Numbered from the stretch's first letter, positions 36,857 to 48,719 are shown. The stretch is 64,000 nt of DNA from Gnetum montanum (GCA_015680685.1 MNCI01002682.1:1137037-1201036), one strand, 5' to 3'. Program-made: numbers and translations. The notes: generated by a model not told the origin, from the letters alone.

Positions 36857-37780
36857 TTACATTATGGAACCAACTCCCATTTGAACTACATGATCCTTAA
36901 ATGACTTTGGTGGCATTCCTTTTGTCAAAGGATCAATTATCATTAATTCAGTGCTTATATGCATAATGACCACTTTGTTTTCCTTAATGCGTTCCCTTAT
37001 GGCTAAGTACTTGATTTCGATGTGTTTACTTTGACTGCCACTCTTATTATTCTTAGACATAAAGATATTAGCTGAATTGTCACAAAACATTCTTAATGGC
37101 CTAGATATAGAATCCAAAATTCTAAGCCCTAATATGAAACTCTTTAGTCATACACCATGTGAAGTAGCCTCAAAACAAGAAATGAACTTTGCCTCCATGT
37201 TGGAAGTAGCAACCAAAGTTTACTTTTTACTCCTCTAGGATATAGCTCCTTGAGCTAGCATAAAAATATAACTAGATGTTGATTTCTATAAATCAACATA
37301 GGTAGCAAAGTCTAAGTCAAAGTAGCCAGTCACCTCCAAGGAGTCAGTTTGTTTATACATAAGCATGTAGTCTTTTGTACCTTGAAGGTACCTCATCAAT
37401 TTCTTTGCAACCCTCTAATGGTTAGTACCTAGATTACTTTGATATCTATCCGACATTCCCACAACAAATGCAATGTTAGGTCTTGTGCAGACCTGAGCAT
37501 ACATAAGGCTTCCAATAGCTAAAGCATATGGAATGTTGCTCATCTAACTTTTTTCTAAATCATTCCTAGGACACTAGTTCAAATTGAACCTATCACCCTT
37601 CACAATGGACGCTATACTTGGTGAATAATCTTTCATCCGAAACCTCTCTAAAACTTTATTGATATAGGTTTCCTACGGCAATTCTGGAATACATCTAGAT
37701 CTATCCCTATGGATTTGTATGCTAATGACATAAGATGCCTCACCCATATCCTTCATGTCAAAATTTTTAGAGAGAAAATG
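36857..37780 (-). pseudogene. pol: Copia RNase H (broken)
   Basis: The clean segment 37117-36857 shows MFCDNSANIFMSKNN, SKHIEIKYLAIRERI and DPLTKGMPPKSFKDHV, the C-terminal RNase H signature of plant copia Pol. Upstream (37780-37118) the frame is interrupted by stops but continues the RT-RNase H connection. Confidence 0.88.
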
Positions 37781-38420
37781 TTTTACCTTATATAGAAATC
37801 CACTATTATTGGTTGCAAGAAGGATATTATCCACATATAGAATAAGAAAATAGATTTTTCTCCCATTGATCTTTTGCTATATACATTGATCCATGATGTT
37901 TCTTCAAAACCAAATAAAGTGATTATATCATGGAATTTTAAGTACCATTGATAAGAGGCTTGTTTCAATCCATATATGGATTTCTTAAGCTTGCATACTA
38001 ATTGTTGATCATCACTAGAGAAAAATCCTTTAGGATGTTTCATATAAGCCTCTTCCTCTAGATCACCACTAAGGAATGTTGTTTTCACATTTATTTGATG
38101 TAATTCAAGATCAAAATGGGCAATCAATGACATGATAACACAAAGGGATTCCTTCTTAGATATAGGAGAAAAGGTCTCCTTGTGTAATCTATTCCCTCTT
38201 TTTTGAGTGAACCCTTTAGCAACAAGTCTAGCCTTATATCTTTTAATGTTGCCCAATGATTCTTTATTAGACTTGAAGACCCATTTGCATCCAATGGCTT
38301 TTACACCATCAGGCAACTTGACAAGATCCCAAACTCCATTAGATGACAGAGTTCATTTCATCTTTCATGGCATCATACCACAAGTTAGATTCATTATAAC
38401 TCATGGCTTGTGAAAATGTT
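37781..38420 (-). pseudogene. pol: Copia reverse transcriptase (broken)
   Basis: Segment 38316-37783 begins with GCKWVFKSN, then RYKARLVAKGFTQ, DLELHQINVKTTFLSGDLEE and LVCKLKKSIYGLKQA. Usual copia forms are DVKTAFLNGDLEE and LYVDD. Here the active site reads LYVDN, the second Asp being Asn (codon 37826-37828). A frameshift lies between the two motifs. Confidence 0.92.
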
Positions 38421-39512
38421 TTGGGATCATTTTCAGCTCCTATGTTGTAGTTAGACTCCTGTAGATACACCATAAAGTCACTAGGAATCACTAATCATCT
38501 TAATCTAGTAGATCTTCTTAATGTTGGCTCATCATTCTCTAGAGGATCATGATGTTCAACAGGTTCTGGTATTTGTTGTTTAGCTAGATCTATACTTCTT
38601 GATCAATAGTTTGTGGAACTTCAATGACTGGTTGTTGTTTAGTATGCATTTGTGCTCTAGGCGTATTGTGCACAACAATTAGTCTATCATTTGAAATAGT
38701 GGGTTGAGCATTTGTATGATCTATCTTAGGAACAATGTTCCAAGATCTATGACTCCCACTAATCAAGTCATTCTCAAGAAATTTAGCATCCTTGATTCCA
38801 CAAACCTAGTAGTATGTGATGGGCAATAAAATATATATCCCTTAGACCATATAGCATATCCAATGAAATACCCACTTATGGTCCTTGGGTCTAGTTTCTT
38901 TTCTTGTGGATTATAGACTCTTACTTCAAATGGTCATCCCCAAATGCATATGTTTTGCAAACTTAGTTTCCAACCTTTCCATAATTCAAATGATGTCTAT
39001 AAGATAGTCTTGGTTAGAACTTGGTTTAATATATACACCACTATCTTGAGAGCTTCACTCCACAAGGACTTAGAAAGCTTGGAGCCATTAATCATACTCT
39101 ACACCATGTCCAATAATGTTTGGTTTCTTCTCTCTACCACACCATTCTAGTTTGGAGAACTAGGCATAGTGTACTGGGAAACAATTCCATGCTCTTGAAG
39201 AAACTTAGTAAATGGACCAAGTGCTTGTCCATCATTAGTATATCTACCACCTCTATCAAATCTCACTATCTTTATTTGCTTACCGCATTGTTTCTATACT
39301 TCAACCATAAACACCTTAAAGGCATCTAAAGCTTCACTCTTGTTATGAAGCAAGTAGAGATACATATATTGTGAGTAATCATCAATAAAATTAATGAAAT
39401 AATTTTGACCATATGCATCCATATCTAGACTACAAATATCTATATGTGTGATCTCTAATATGTCTGAACTCCTCTTGGCATCTTTTTTTTGACATATTGG
39501 TCTGCTTTCCCT
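38421..39512 (-). pseudogene. pol: Copia integrase (broken)
   Basis: Minus-strand translation shows FISFIDDYSQ, KIVRFDRGG, HGIVSQYTMPSSPN and NGVVERRNQTLLDMV, so the D, D and E residues are all still present. A CAG-to-TAG stop lies between SSPN and NGVV, and another near MVEV. The 38421-38900 part corresponds to the integrase C-terminal region and spacer to RT and is heavily broken. Confidence 0.88.
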
Positions 39513-39875
39513 TTATGAGTCCACACAAGTGTCAAAGTCAATAAAATCTAGAGTGCTAAGTACTCCATCATTTACTAATTTCTTTATTCTCTCAATAGAG
39601 ATATGTCCTAATCTACGATGCCACAACATAGAGGATTCATCATTCATAACACATCCCTTAATGCCAGCATGAACATGCATAGAAGTATAAGAAGTTTCAT
39701 TGTGTAAATTAATTTTAAAAAGACCATCTGTCCATGTACCATTTCCAATAAGATTAGATCTATAATATAAACTAAATATAGTGTCTAAAAAATTAAAGGA
39801 AAATCCCAATGATACAAGCCTTGAAACAAAAATTAAATTCCTTGAAAAACTAGGAATATAAAATGTCTTTTCCAA
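39513..39875 (-). pseudogene. pol: Copia Gag-pre-integrase domain
   Basis: Open segment with YIPSFSRNLIFVSRL, SSMLWHRRLGHISIERI and LVNDGVLSTLDF. The LWHRRLGH block is the zinc-binding N-terminal part of copia integrase. The open frame ends at TCVDS, where relatives continue to CI-GKQ. Confidence 0.92.
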
Positions 39876-40139
39876 CTCTAGAAAAAACCACTACTTAAAA
39901 CTAATTTTCATGTTTTGAATACCTCCACATGTGAGCGCATCTTATTGCTTGAATAGATGCATGACTTACTTCCCACTGGCTTCGTTAGGTTTTTCACCCC
40001 TTGCAAGGAATTGGTAACATGGATTGTAGAACTAGAATCAATCCACCATGTGTCATGGCCAACATCAATCATATTAGATTCAAAACAAATAAGTGAGAGT
40101 CGAGTACCTTTCTTTTCAAGCCATTTCTAATATTTAGAA
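39876..40139 (-). pseudogene. pol: Copia aspartic protease (broken)
   Basis: At about 40020-40065 the minus strand reads GHDTWWIDSSSTIH. The family form is WWIDSGATIH, so the catalytic Asp is kept but the following Gly is Ser. Stops occur on both sides. Confidence 0.8.
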
Positions 40140-40960
40140 CAATCCTTCTTTATGTGCCCTCTCTTTTTGCGGAAAAAAACATCTGGATTCCTTCTTAATA
40201 TCAGCTTGTGTAGGCAATTTGACCTTCCAGTTGCCTTTGGCTTATCCTTTATTTTTTCCTTGTGTAGCCAGATGCACACTCTTTTTTGCTTCCATAGCAA
40301 GTCTCCCTTTTTCTTGCATACACATGATCATTAGTTCATTGATTGACCATTTGTCCTTATGTGTGTTATAAGAAATCTTAAAGGGTCTGTACTGTGGTGG
40401 AAGTGTGTTTAAGATGTAGTGCACAAGAAATGATTCTGACATCTCAACATAAAGTGTTTTGAGTTGAGCTGCTATATCCCTCATTTGCATGATGAGCTCA
40501 CACACACCACGAATTTCAGTGAGCTTCATGGATGAGAACTTCATTATCAAGGTGTTGGCCAACACCCTGTCTAATGACTCAAATTGTTCATAAATGTCCT
40601 TTAACAAAGCACGTTAATTGTCATACTGTTCTAGTGAATCACACATATCAACCAAGATCTTGGTTTTTATAAACATGACACAGAGGCAATTAGATCACTC
40701 CCATTTTTTCATAATTACCAATATCATTTAGATGGTTGATTGTTGTCATTGTAGTTGGTTCATCCTTACAGATAGCATAATCAATGTCCATCTAGCCTAA
40801 ATGAAGAAGAATTCTCTCCTTCCACACCTTATAATTATCACCCTTTAATTTAGGAGTGTCACATTTAAAATCAAAGTATCTTACAGGTTGTATAACTACA
40901 TAATCAAACATGCTTATGTCACTAAATTTGAGGTTAAAATACCATAAGACATGTTTACTA
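40140..40960 (-). pseudogene. gag: Copia gag (broken)
   Basis: The clean segment 40607-40242 has MKLTEIRGVCELIMQMRDIA and HYILNTLPPQYRPFKISYNT, the UBN2/Gag family of copia elements. The N-terminal part (KVWKERILLHLG, MDIDYAICKDEP) is at about 40860-40740, broken by stops. The zinc-knuckle end RKKRGHIKKDC is at about 40145-40180, with the first Cys pair disrupted by a frame change. Confidence 0.88.
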
Positions 40961-41991
40961 ATGTAAATCATGAAAAATATAAATCAAATAACATAAAATT
41001 GCTTGTGGGCTAAATTTTAATTCAAATATATTCATATATCCTTATGATGAAACTATTAAATTATATTCCTTTTCTTAGTCCCTGTGGGTGAATTAAGAAA
41101 AATAATTTAACATATTATCCTATTTAATTATATTAAATATAATAAGAAATCCTATGGAATAAATTTTATCATATTACATATGATTAATCACAATTTTTAA
41201 TGTTGTGTACCATATGTGATCCAAAAGCTCTTAGGACATAATTTTGTATAATTAAAGATGCTGTGGTTACTCTCTAATTATACAAAATTATATAGATCAC
41301 TTGTTATAATTCATATGCAAAAAATGATGCATACATGTCCAAAAATATCCATAAAATTGATAAATTACGAAATTCAACATGGTATAAACATAATTCATTC
41401 AATTATTCTAGTGGAAGGTACCTAGGTGAAGGCCAAAAAGTGCCAAAAGAAAACCCTATAGAATGATGCTAATTCATTGGTTGACATGAAAAAACACTAG
41501 AAATCACAATAACAATGATAAATGCTAGATACACAAGCCAAAATGGAAAAAGCACATACATAATTCACAAAAGCTAGCTATGCATAGAGGGAATAAACAT
41601 CTATTAGCCTTAAGACCACTCAAGTTAAACCAAATTGTGCTCAACCTTTGAAAACATTTATATAATGAGAGGCTATTATAGGCCAATGATGTAGACAACA
41701 ACAGACTGTCGTGCAAAGAAAAATTGCAAACAACACAACCAGACTAGCTCTTCGAAACAAAAAAATAAAATATCCTCATTGCCACAGCAATAATGTTTTC
41801 TATTTTCTAGTTTTGCAGTGCACAAGAATGCAACAAAATGTGAGAGTGAAATCTCTTTCATGAGGTAGAAACCAGAAGCAAGCGATCTTCCTCAAACTGC
41901 AAAGTGCAAAAATATTAAATAAACATTGTTTCCAAATTGCACCATTATCAAAAACCACATCAAGATAGAGATCTAACGCTTCAACACCAAA
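40961..41991 (-). other. Copia 5' leader
   Basis: About 1 kb of AT-rich leader between the 5' LTR and gag. The bases next to the LTR read TTTGGTGTTGAAGC in element sense, a poor match to the initiator-Met primer site (TGGTATCAGAGC). The primer assignment is open. Confidence 0.6.
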
Positions 41992-42466
41992 TGTAAGAAA
42001 AAAATTGTGTAGAAAACAAAATAGCACAAGTAATCAAAGTACAGAATGCAGACGCAAATGGCACAGGAAATTCACATGCATAAATAACTAGAAATGCACA
42101 ATTCTTGAGTAAATGGAACTAACCTCTAGCCATTGATGCCTTAGATTAAATTTGGCATTTTGATTCTTCTTTTACATGGGTGCTCTACAACGATGGTGTA
42201 TGCAATCTTCAAGTGTCTATAAAAGGGACCGAAACTACAACCCTGTTGTGATTCATGGTGCCTTTGTTCTCCCATCAAGAATGAATTTATAGGCCACGGA
42301 ATTGGTTACCATAAGAGACCCAATGCCAATGCATAAAAAACACGTTACTAAATATGGAGACCACTTTCATGCATTAACTAACCTATAAAATGTGTTAGTA
42401 GGCATGGTGGCCACTTTCATGTATTAACTAATACAAAAAGCACGTTAGTGGGTAATGCATGCTACA
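41992..42466 (-). repeat. Copia element 5' LTR
   Basis: 475 bp, TGTAAG...GCTACA, homologous to the left LTR with two in place of four internal units of about 50 bp. Confidence 0.94.
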
Positions 42467-42471
42467 ATTTA
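42467..42471. other. Target-site duplication of the copia element, right (ATTTA)
   Basis: Exact repeat of 35988-35992. Confidence 0.92.
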
Positions 42472-42739
42472 TACATAAGCATAAAATGTTGATCATTTGT
42501 AAGTGTGCTTGACATTTTGATGTTCAATTTGAAGAATATGCTAAAGTTTCATGTTTTTTTGAGTTATATAAACCTTTGCTGATTTTGTAGAAAGCGTAAC
42601 AAGAAATTTTTGGTCTTCCCTTTAAGCATATGGAGTCTATTTCTATAACATTTGGTTTTTGTAGACGTTTTTTTTATTGAAATGAACCTTATTAATTGTA
42701 AAAAGGAATTGGTATTACAAGTAGGATTAAAGATTTATA

Positions 42740-43710
42740 TTTAGCCAATTACATATTATAATTTTCCTAATTCTTGTAAATTTTGCCATTGTGAAAGGCA
42801 TTTATTTAATGCTTGTCTTTTTCTACTCAAGAAAAAAGATTTAAAGAAAAGAAAATTTATATTGAAGTTGAAGATAGATAAAAATAGAAGTTGAAAAATG
42901 AAAAATCAAGTTAATGTCAATGATAAGAATGATTAAATGACAATAAAGAATCCAAAGAGAATAGAAGCTCCTATGTATATTTTTACTAGTACTAGAAAAA
43001 GTATTAAGTAGTTTAGATAGATAGCTAGTAAGGGAAATTTTTTCTTGTTTGACAAGAATATGATTAACTTAAAGATTAAAACTAGTGTTGATAAGAAGGC
43101 TATAGTTGATGGTAAAGATGCTCCATGAAACATCAATAACAAGTGATGAGGTAAAGATCTTCCACAAGTGGAACTACTATCTTACTTTGATACGAATATT
43201 AGTATTAAGCCACAACTCTTTATTTCAAATTCTTTTGCTAATTTAAGTTTAAGCATAAATGTTGAAAAGTGATGCAAATTTTGTTAGGAGTAGGAACTTC
43301 CTTCCTATGAGTAATTAATTTTCTTCTCTTATTTTTTCAAAGTATCAATTATAAGGTTGTACACCTAAGTAGATAGTCCTAAAATTAGAAATTTTTTCCA
43401 TATTTTTTAATGATGTCTACTTAGTGTCAAGCTTGTGATGTTGTTTAAATTTCTTGGCTCATCATTATTTTTTTTGGGGTTTAACATCATCCAAATTTTA
43501 TGTATTTATAGTCCTAGTTCTAGTTGCATCAATGTATGGTTATAGATTTCAAAGCAATGAAAAGAAATTTTTTTAAAATCTATAATAGTAATATACCTTT
43601 CATTGTGAACTTTTTTCATTGCCATAACTTTGATCCTTGCCTTTGTAGTTATGGCAATAGTGGCATAGCCTTATGGTGGAACACTCATATAGAAAGTCAC
43701 ATCTAACCTA
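42740..43710 (+). pseudogene. Possible degenerate LINE remnant
   Basis: At about 42768-42809 a short frame reads SCKFCHCERHLFNAC, which fits the C-x2-C-x4-H-x4-C knuckle of LINE ORF1 proteins. About 850 bp downstream (43524-43706) a frame ends CSYGNSGIALWWNTHIESHI, reminiscent of the SGG-ALLW region of plant L1 endonuclease. Order and strand fit a LINE, but the DNA between is full of stops and no reverse transcriptase is seen. It could be chance. Confidence 0.3.
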
Positions 43711-44657
43711 CCATATGAATGGGGGTTGTGGTGTTTCCTTATCTTAGAAAAGAAAGTTATAGATAAGTTTGATTCTCCCATCAGTGTTAAGACATTACAC
43801 ACTTAATATAAAGATTATCATATAAATTAAATATAAGATAATTATTGTAGGAAAATTCCAAACATCAATGGCTTATATGTCTTTTATTTCATTAATAATA
43901 AAAAAATTAACATGCATGTCAATAAACAATACAATTATAATAATCAAAGAACAAATTTTTAACAAAGAAATAGAAAATGAAATTATCTATATTTTTTATA
44001 AATGATATCTTCTCCTCTAAAATGATGTCTTGATGATCAACTATTCAACCCCTTCTCTATTACTATGTTTAAGGCACAACCTTAATAGAACACCCCAACT
44101 ACAATATTAAATCCTTATATTTGATATACCTTTCTATTTAATCCTTTAATTTGATGTACCTTGGATAATATATGTATAATTTAATGTATAATTAAAGAAA
44201 CCTTTGCTAATAATATATAAATTTACAACTTTTTGATAAATTCTTTTGTTATGTGTATTGGTTAAGCCAAACTCATTTTGAGCTTCAATGTTAAGCTAAC
44301 TTAAACTCAATGGAACTTGGCTTAATCATTAGTTTATTTGAGCTCATCTTAGTTTTTGGTTACCTAATTTTTAAATCAAGCCCAAGCCAAGACTATGTAA
44401 GGTTAGCCAAGGTGGTTATTAATAGGTTTACATATAACATACTAGAATTTATAAATTTGAATTGGTTAAATGTTTATATAGTATTTAAATGATTGTGGAA
44501 CACATTTAACAATTAAAATAAATATAAAGTGTGAATAAAAATATACAATTTTCTAAATATAAAATTAAAAAATCACAGGAAATGAATCCCGATGCAAAAA
44601 AATAAAATAAAAAATAAAAATACAAGTTTAAATAAACATAAAGGTTAGTACTTGTTA

Positions 44658-44937
44658 GTTGCAATTGATTTATCAAAGGCCAGAGAGAGAATAAATTTCA
44701 TTATAGTTAATAGATAGTTGAGATTTAGTAGTTAGTTTTAGAAAAAAAAGAAAAACAAGCTGAAAAATATAATTTAAAGATATCACAACTACTATAAAAA
44801 TTATTAATTATAGGAAGAAATAACATGAAATAAGATAAGGAAATTAAGTTTTTAAAATCCTTTTTAAGAGAAACAATGGCTAAAATAAAAATGACCAGGT
44901 GTAAGAGAAAAATAGTATGAATATAAGAGAAAGTAAA
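44658..44937 (+). repeat. Unclassified dispersed repeat, copy 1
   Basis: Homologous to 53742-53997 in the same orientation. Shared landmarks are GTTGCAATTG, AGAGAGAATAAAT, GATAGTT..AGTTTTAGAAAAAA, AATGGCTAAA.TAAAAAT and AGTAAA. It is AT-rich with no coding. The two copies bracket the gene island. Confidence 0.65.
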
Positions 44938-45200
44938 GGGATACTACTTGTATCGTTAAAATAACGTATAATAAATATATATTAGCATTTATACAATTTA
45001 TACAAGCCATATTTTAAAAACCTGTACAGAAATTAATAAGTAATGGATGGTCTGAAATGATATTTGATTAATAATAGATGAAGACGTTTTTTTATTAATG
45101 ATGGTAAGGAGATGAAAATACCTAAAATTAAATAAATTAAACACGAATGTAAGGTAATGAAAAAGAAAAACATTACAATCCAATATGTTTACGTGTTTAC

Positions 45201-47140
45201 TTAATTGTTTACAGACCATTTAATTGTTTAGCTCCTTCGTTGTAATATCTCGCTTACTTCGTGCATTAACAGTAAGAGCTTGAACAGAGAAACAAGACAG
45301 CATGGAAGCATAATCATAACCATGAGATGGGAGATATAAGGGAAGCCCGGCATAATCATGAATTGAAAGACGAACAAAGGCCAAGATCAAATGCAAATCC
45401 AATCCGACAAGAGTCACAAGACGAGAAATCAAGGGAGCATCTGCTAAATGCACAACAACACTACGAATATGCCAAAGCCACGCTGATATGGCGTGGGAGA
45501 CCAGGAATCACGAGGAGGCATAATTTGAGAAAAAGGCAGACACAGAGTAGTCATAGCAGCAATTTCAGGAGATGAATATATATATGGCACTGTATCAAGT
45601 TTAAATATATATATATATAATTATACACACACATAGATGTAGTACTGTATCAAGTTTGAATCGTGTCTGCGTTGCAGGGAATATTTGCAGCCGCGAAGCG
45701 AAGCCTCCTGCAGCCGTGACGTTGCCGAAAAGGTCTTGTGCATGCTGCAGACAAAAAGCCAAATCGGCACCCAAGAAAAATACAACGAGGAGGGAGGCAG
45801 CGTGGAATGTACAAACACGGGATAAAGTGAAAGAAAGGGAAGAAAAAGGAGAAACCAGCACGTGATCAGAGGGAGAAGAAGGCAGAGAGGAGGAAAAAGC
45901 AGAAAGAGATGGAATCAGGCAAGAGGAAAGAGAAAAGACAGAAAGAAGAAAAAACAAAAACAAAATCAAGAAAATACAAATGATGCCATTGGCGATGCAG
46001 GGCAAGGTCGGTGTAGTCGCTACGGCGCCATTGCAACAACCGCAGCAGCGCTGGACCCGCCTCAATCAATGAATGAACGGAAGAAAAGCACAGATAGAGA
46101 TGAAAGACAGAGATGTCTGAGATGAGTGGATCAGATTCAAGTTCCGGCATCTGCAATTGCAGTTGCATTTTTATGGACGGTGCACCGTTCAAACATCCCT
46201 ATTCATTCATTTCATTCATTCATAATTGGTTGGGTTGGGTTGGGTCATTTCCGAATTTGCCACATTTTTCAATTGCACATGCAACAGAAGTCCGCCACCT
46301 AAGAATCCCGGCGTTGAACCTGTCTTCAACGCTCATGCTTTTGGATTCCCTTCTGGAAGCCATGGAGCCTGAGCTCAGCTGAAACAAAGTCTTTATCTCC
46401 TTGGTTACGCTACGTCAAAGCCAGGGAAACCAGGGTTTGAAACTCCAAAGTTCTGTTTTTTCATGGTGGATGAATATTTACTGTGTTTATGAAACTGATG
46501 TCCACTATTGGATGGTATTGGAATTTCTTTCACTGAATTTTTTGAATCCATAATTTAACGTTATTCACTGGGATAGAAGCTATAAAACTGTATTTTTTAC
46601 ACCGTAAAACACCCATGAATTTAGTGGATTATTAAGAGTTTCAACAATCTTTTACCTAATATTTGTATCTCTAAGGCACAAGGTACCGGTATCGTCTGAG
46701 GTACCAAATGTATTTTTTGTTTAATCAAACAAGCAACCACGTCTTGTAGAGTTAAGATGTTTTTTCCAAATTCTGTGTGCCCTATTTGCTGCCCTAAGTT
46801 TAGGCTGTGATCGAGGAAAATCTGGTCTGAGATGGACAAATTCCTAAATCGAGTGCCCTGCAGATCCGTGGGTCGTTTCCTGGATGTCACGAAAAATTCA
46901 AGTTTATACTTTAGAATTTAATAATTGTACTCCTACATCGTTTCTGACATCACCGCAGGTTTTCGAAGCCGCTGATTAAAAGTATAAATAAGCGGAAAGA
47001 GCCGAAGGATTACAGGTTCCAAAGAGCACAATGTGGGTAATTTCTCTAAAACCATAAAGCCCAAAAATTAAAGGTCTGAATCAACCGAAAATCCGTAAAA
47101 TTATTTTCATGTGGCGTTGCAGGACTTACCTGTCGGAATC
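45201..47140. other. Upstream part of the gene island, no gene identified
   Basis: More CpG and GC than its surroundings. Open frames here (for example plus 45327-45575; minus 46065-45601 and 46890-46621) match no family I know, and the hydrophobic minus-strand one arises from a purine-rich plus strand. A TTGGG triplet repeat is at about 46228-46243. The region may hold distal regulatory DNA or an unspliced gene I cannot recognise. Confidence 0.45.
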
Positions 47141-47146
47141 CCATGT

Positions 47147-47252
47147 GGGTCAAAGGCAAATGGGGTATTTGAGTTAATGGGTGTGCGTTAAATTTTTGAA
47201 GGGATGCGGTAAATTTGACAACGCACATGTCGCAGATAGAGTTTGGGTCAAA
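47147..47252 (+). promoter_or_regulatory. Pair of identical W-box octamers upstream of the VQ gene
   Basis: GGGTCAAA at 47147-47154 and again at 47245-47252 (TTTGACCC on the other strand) both contain the WRKY site TTGACC. A further TTGACA core is at 47215-47220. They lie about 330-440 bp before the VQ start codon. WRKY control of VQ genes is common in the family; here it is inference from the motifs. Confidence 0.45.
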
Positions 47253-47474
47253 CATGGAAGCCCTGCAAGCACAACTACTCTCTCATTGTTATGGCCGACC
47301 ATGGCAGTTTCCCTATCATTGCCTACTCTTTCTTTTTTTCCCTTAATAATCGCCCACGTTTCACACTACTGCGATCTCACACCGTTGCGACAAGTGTAAA
47401 CAGATGCCCAAACCCACATTCGCAACGCAAAATTCATTATTCAACAGTCTCATACCCATCCCCCGGACCCGAAT

Positions 47475-47481
47475 TATATAT
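47475..47481 (+). promoter_or_regulatory. TATA box of the VQ gene
   Basis: TATATAT about 105 bp before the ATG at 47584. Transcription would start near 47505-47512, giving a pyrimidine-rich leader of about 75 bp (TCTTTCCCTCTTTTCTTCTC). This placement puts the earlier in-frame ATG at 47404 outside the transcript. Confidence 0.65.
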
Positions 47482-47583
47482 GTAGACGGCCCAGCGCCAA
47501 GACCCACTCTCACAATCTCTGATTCTCTTTCCCTCTTTTCTTCTCGTTATCGTCATATCCAATCCAGTCAGTCCCTGATTTTC

Positions 47584-48297
47584 ATGGATGCAGCAGCTTC
47601 TGCCCATGGAGTGAACAACAACAACAACTGGAGATCGTCATCATCATCCTGCAATTCAAGCAGCTGCACATCGTCATCTTCTTCATCAGCAGGAGTCGGA
47701 GGAGGAGGAGGAGGAAGCACTCCAGGATCAATCATGGCAGCAGCAATAGTAGCAGCAAAAACAGAAGAAATCACGCCACCGGCAGCAGCAGCAGCAGCCG
47801 GGACACCACCAACAACAACAAGACCAGGATCAGGATCAGGATCAGCAACACTAACAACTGCAACAAAACCGAGGAAGAAGAGATCAAGGGCCTCCAAGAA
47901 ACCCATGACGACTTTGGTAAGAACTGATCCTACAAATTTCCGGGCAATGGTGCAGCAATTCACAGGAGCTCCTGCTTCCATGCTGCCACCGCCTCCTCCG
48001 CCTGCTGTTCATCCTCATCATCATCATCAGTTTGATTCCTTCTCAGCTCTGTCAGTGCTGGGATTATCTCCTGCTGCTGCTGCTTTTGGAGCACATCCCC
48101 AACACCATTCTGCTTTTCCTTTCGACGCCGGCAGCAACGCAGCAGCCGTGGCCGGAACCGCTGGTCTGCTGCCTCCGCATCCGCATTTTGCTTCTCTGCA
48201 GGCCGCTCTGCGCTTGAAGGCCCAGAACCAGGGCGCCCCCGGTGGCAGCCAGGGCCGCCGGACTCCGCCTCATTTCCCTGTCTATTCTCAAATCTGA
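47584..48297 (+). CDS. VQ-motif protein, JAV1/VQ22-like
   Basis: Intronless gene for a 237-residue protein. The defining motif FRAMVQQFTG is at residues 119-128 and matches F-x3-VQ-x2-TG exactly. A basic stretch just before it (KPRKKRSRASKK, 95-106) is a likely nuclear signal and, with the motif, places the protein near Arabidopsis VQ22/JAV1. VQ proteins bind WRKY factors through this motif in the nucleus; JAV1 restrains jasmonate-dependent defence. Low-complexity runs surround it: Asn and Ser (11-35), Gly (39-44), Ala (67-72), Pro (135-140) and His (144-148), mostly coded by CAG/CAA/TCA-type triplets. TP/SP sites are possible kinase targets. I chose the ATG at 47584 because the TATA box lies between it and an in-frame ATG at 47404. 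Two TGA stops follow in tandem (48295-48300). Confidence 0.93.
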   Translation: MDAAASAHGVNNNNNWRSSSSSCNSSSCTSSSSSSAGVGGGGGGSTPGSIMAAAIVAAKTEEITPPAAAAAAGTPPTTTRPGSGSGSATLTTATKPRKKRSRASKKPMTTLVRTDPTNFRAMVQQFTGAPASMLPPPPPPAVHPHHHHQFDSFSALSVLGLSPAAAAFGAHPQHHSAFPFDAGSNAAAVAGTAGLLPPHPHFASLQAALRLKAQNQGAPGGSQGRRTPPHFPVYSQI

Positions 48298-48300
48298 TGA

Positions 48301-48560
48301 ACCTCTTTTTTGCCTCAATGGTTAGCACCATCAAGTGTTGGCTTACAGGTTTTAGGGTTCTTTCTTGTATTGCCTGGTTATTAAGTTGTTATAAGTTATA
48401 ACATTACCATCAAAGAGGCAGGCCCCCAATAGCAGCCCCCTTCCTGCCATAAAACAAAAAAAACCAAAAAAAAAAAAAGACCTTCTGCAGTATTTTGCTT
48501 ATTGGTTCAATTTTGTAAAGGAATTATACACAAATGTTTTCTTAATCTGCTCAGTTAATA
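48301..48560 (+). other. 3' untranslated region of the VQ gene
   Basis: T-rich and TG-rich DNA after the stop, with an A-rich run at 48451-48479 (CATAAAACAAAAAAAACC...). No classical AATAAA is seen, which is usual in plants. The end point is a guess. Confidence 0.4.
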
Positions 48561-48719
48561 ACCATATTGTGGAATTGCAGACGGATAAAGATTTAGTTTT
48601 TAATAGAGGAGCATGAACTCGTGTAACCTGATGTTCTGATTCTGATGCCGATTCTTGTGTTTGTGCTCATATTTTCTTCTTCTTCTTTCTGTGCCTTGTG
48701 TGAAATACTACTGCTGGAA

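Larger units (their letters stand above)
35993..42466 (-). mobile_element. Element G: complete but inactive Ty1/copia retrotransposon
   Basis: 6474 bp with LTRs 35993-36567 and 41992-42466 and a perfect ATTTA duplication. It reads on the minus strand in the copia order gag-protease-integrase-RT-RNase H. The Gag-pre-integrase and RNase H motifs match the common plant Pol family annotated as TNT1-94-like. Stops, frameshifts and an RT active-site change show it is dead. Confidence 0.96.
42472..45200. other. AT-rich intergenic DNA
   Basis: No supported gene. It contains a possible LINE remnant and one copy of an unclassified dispersed repeat, listed separately. Confidence 0.6.

Noticed and set aside
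45601-46065. Hydrophobic 154-residue minus-strand frame
   Set aside because: It arises from a purine-rich plus strand (Leu/Ser/Phe by composition); no start context, family or homologue recognised.
46225-46245. Telomere-like TTGGG repeats
   Set aside because: Only three units and not the plant TTTAGGG sequence.
47404-47583. Upstream in-frame ATG extending the VQ protein by 60 residues
   Set aside because: The TATA box at 47475-47481 lies inside this extension, and the extra residues are unlike VQ proteins.
47568-48334. Open frames opposite the VQ gene on the minus strand
   Set aside because: Shadows of a GC-rich, triplet-repetitive coding region; their content mirrors the repeats and no family motif is seen.
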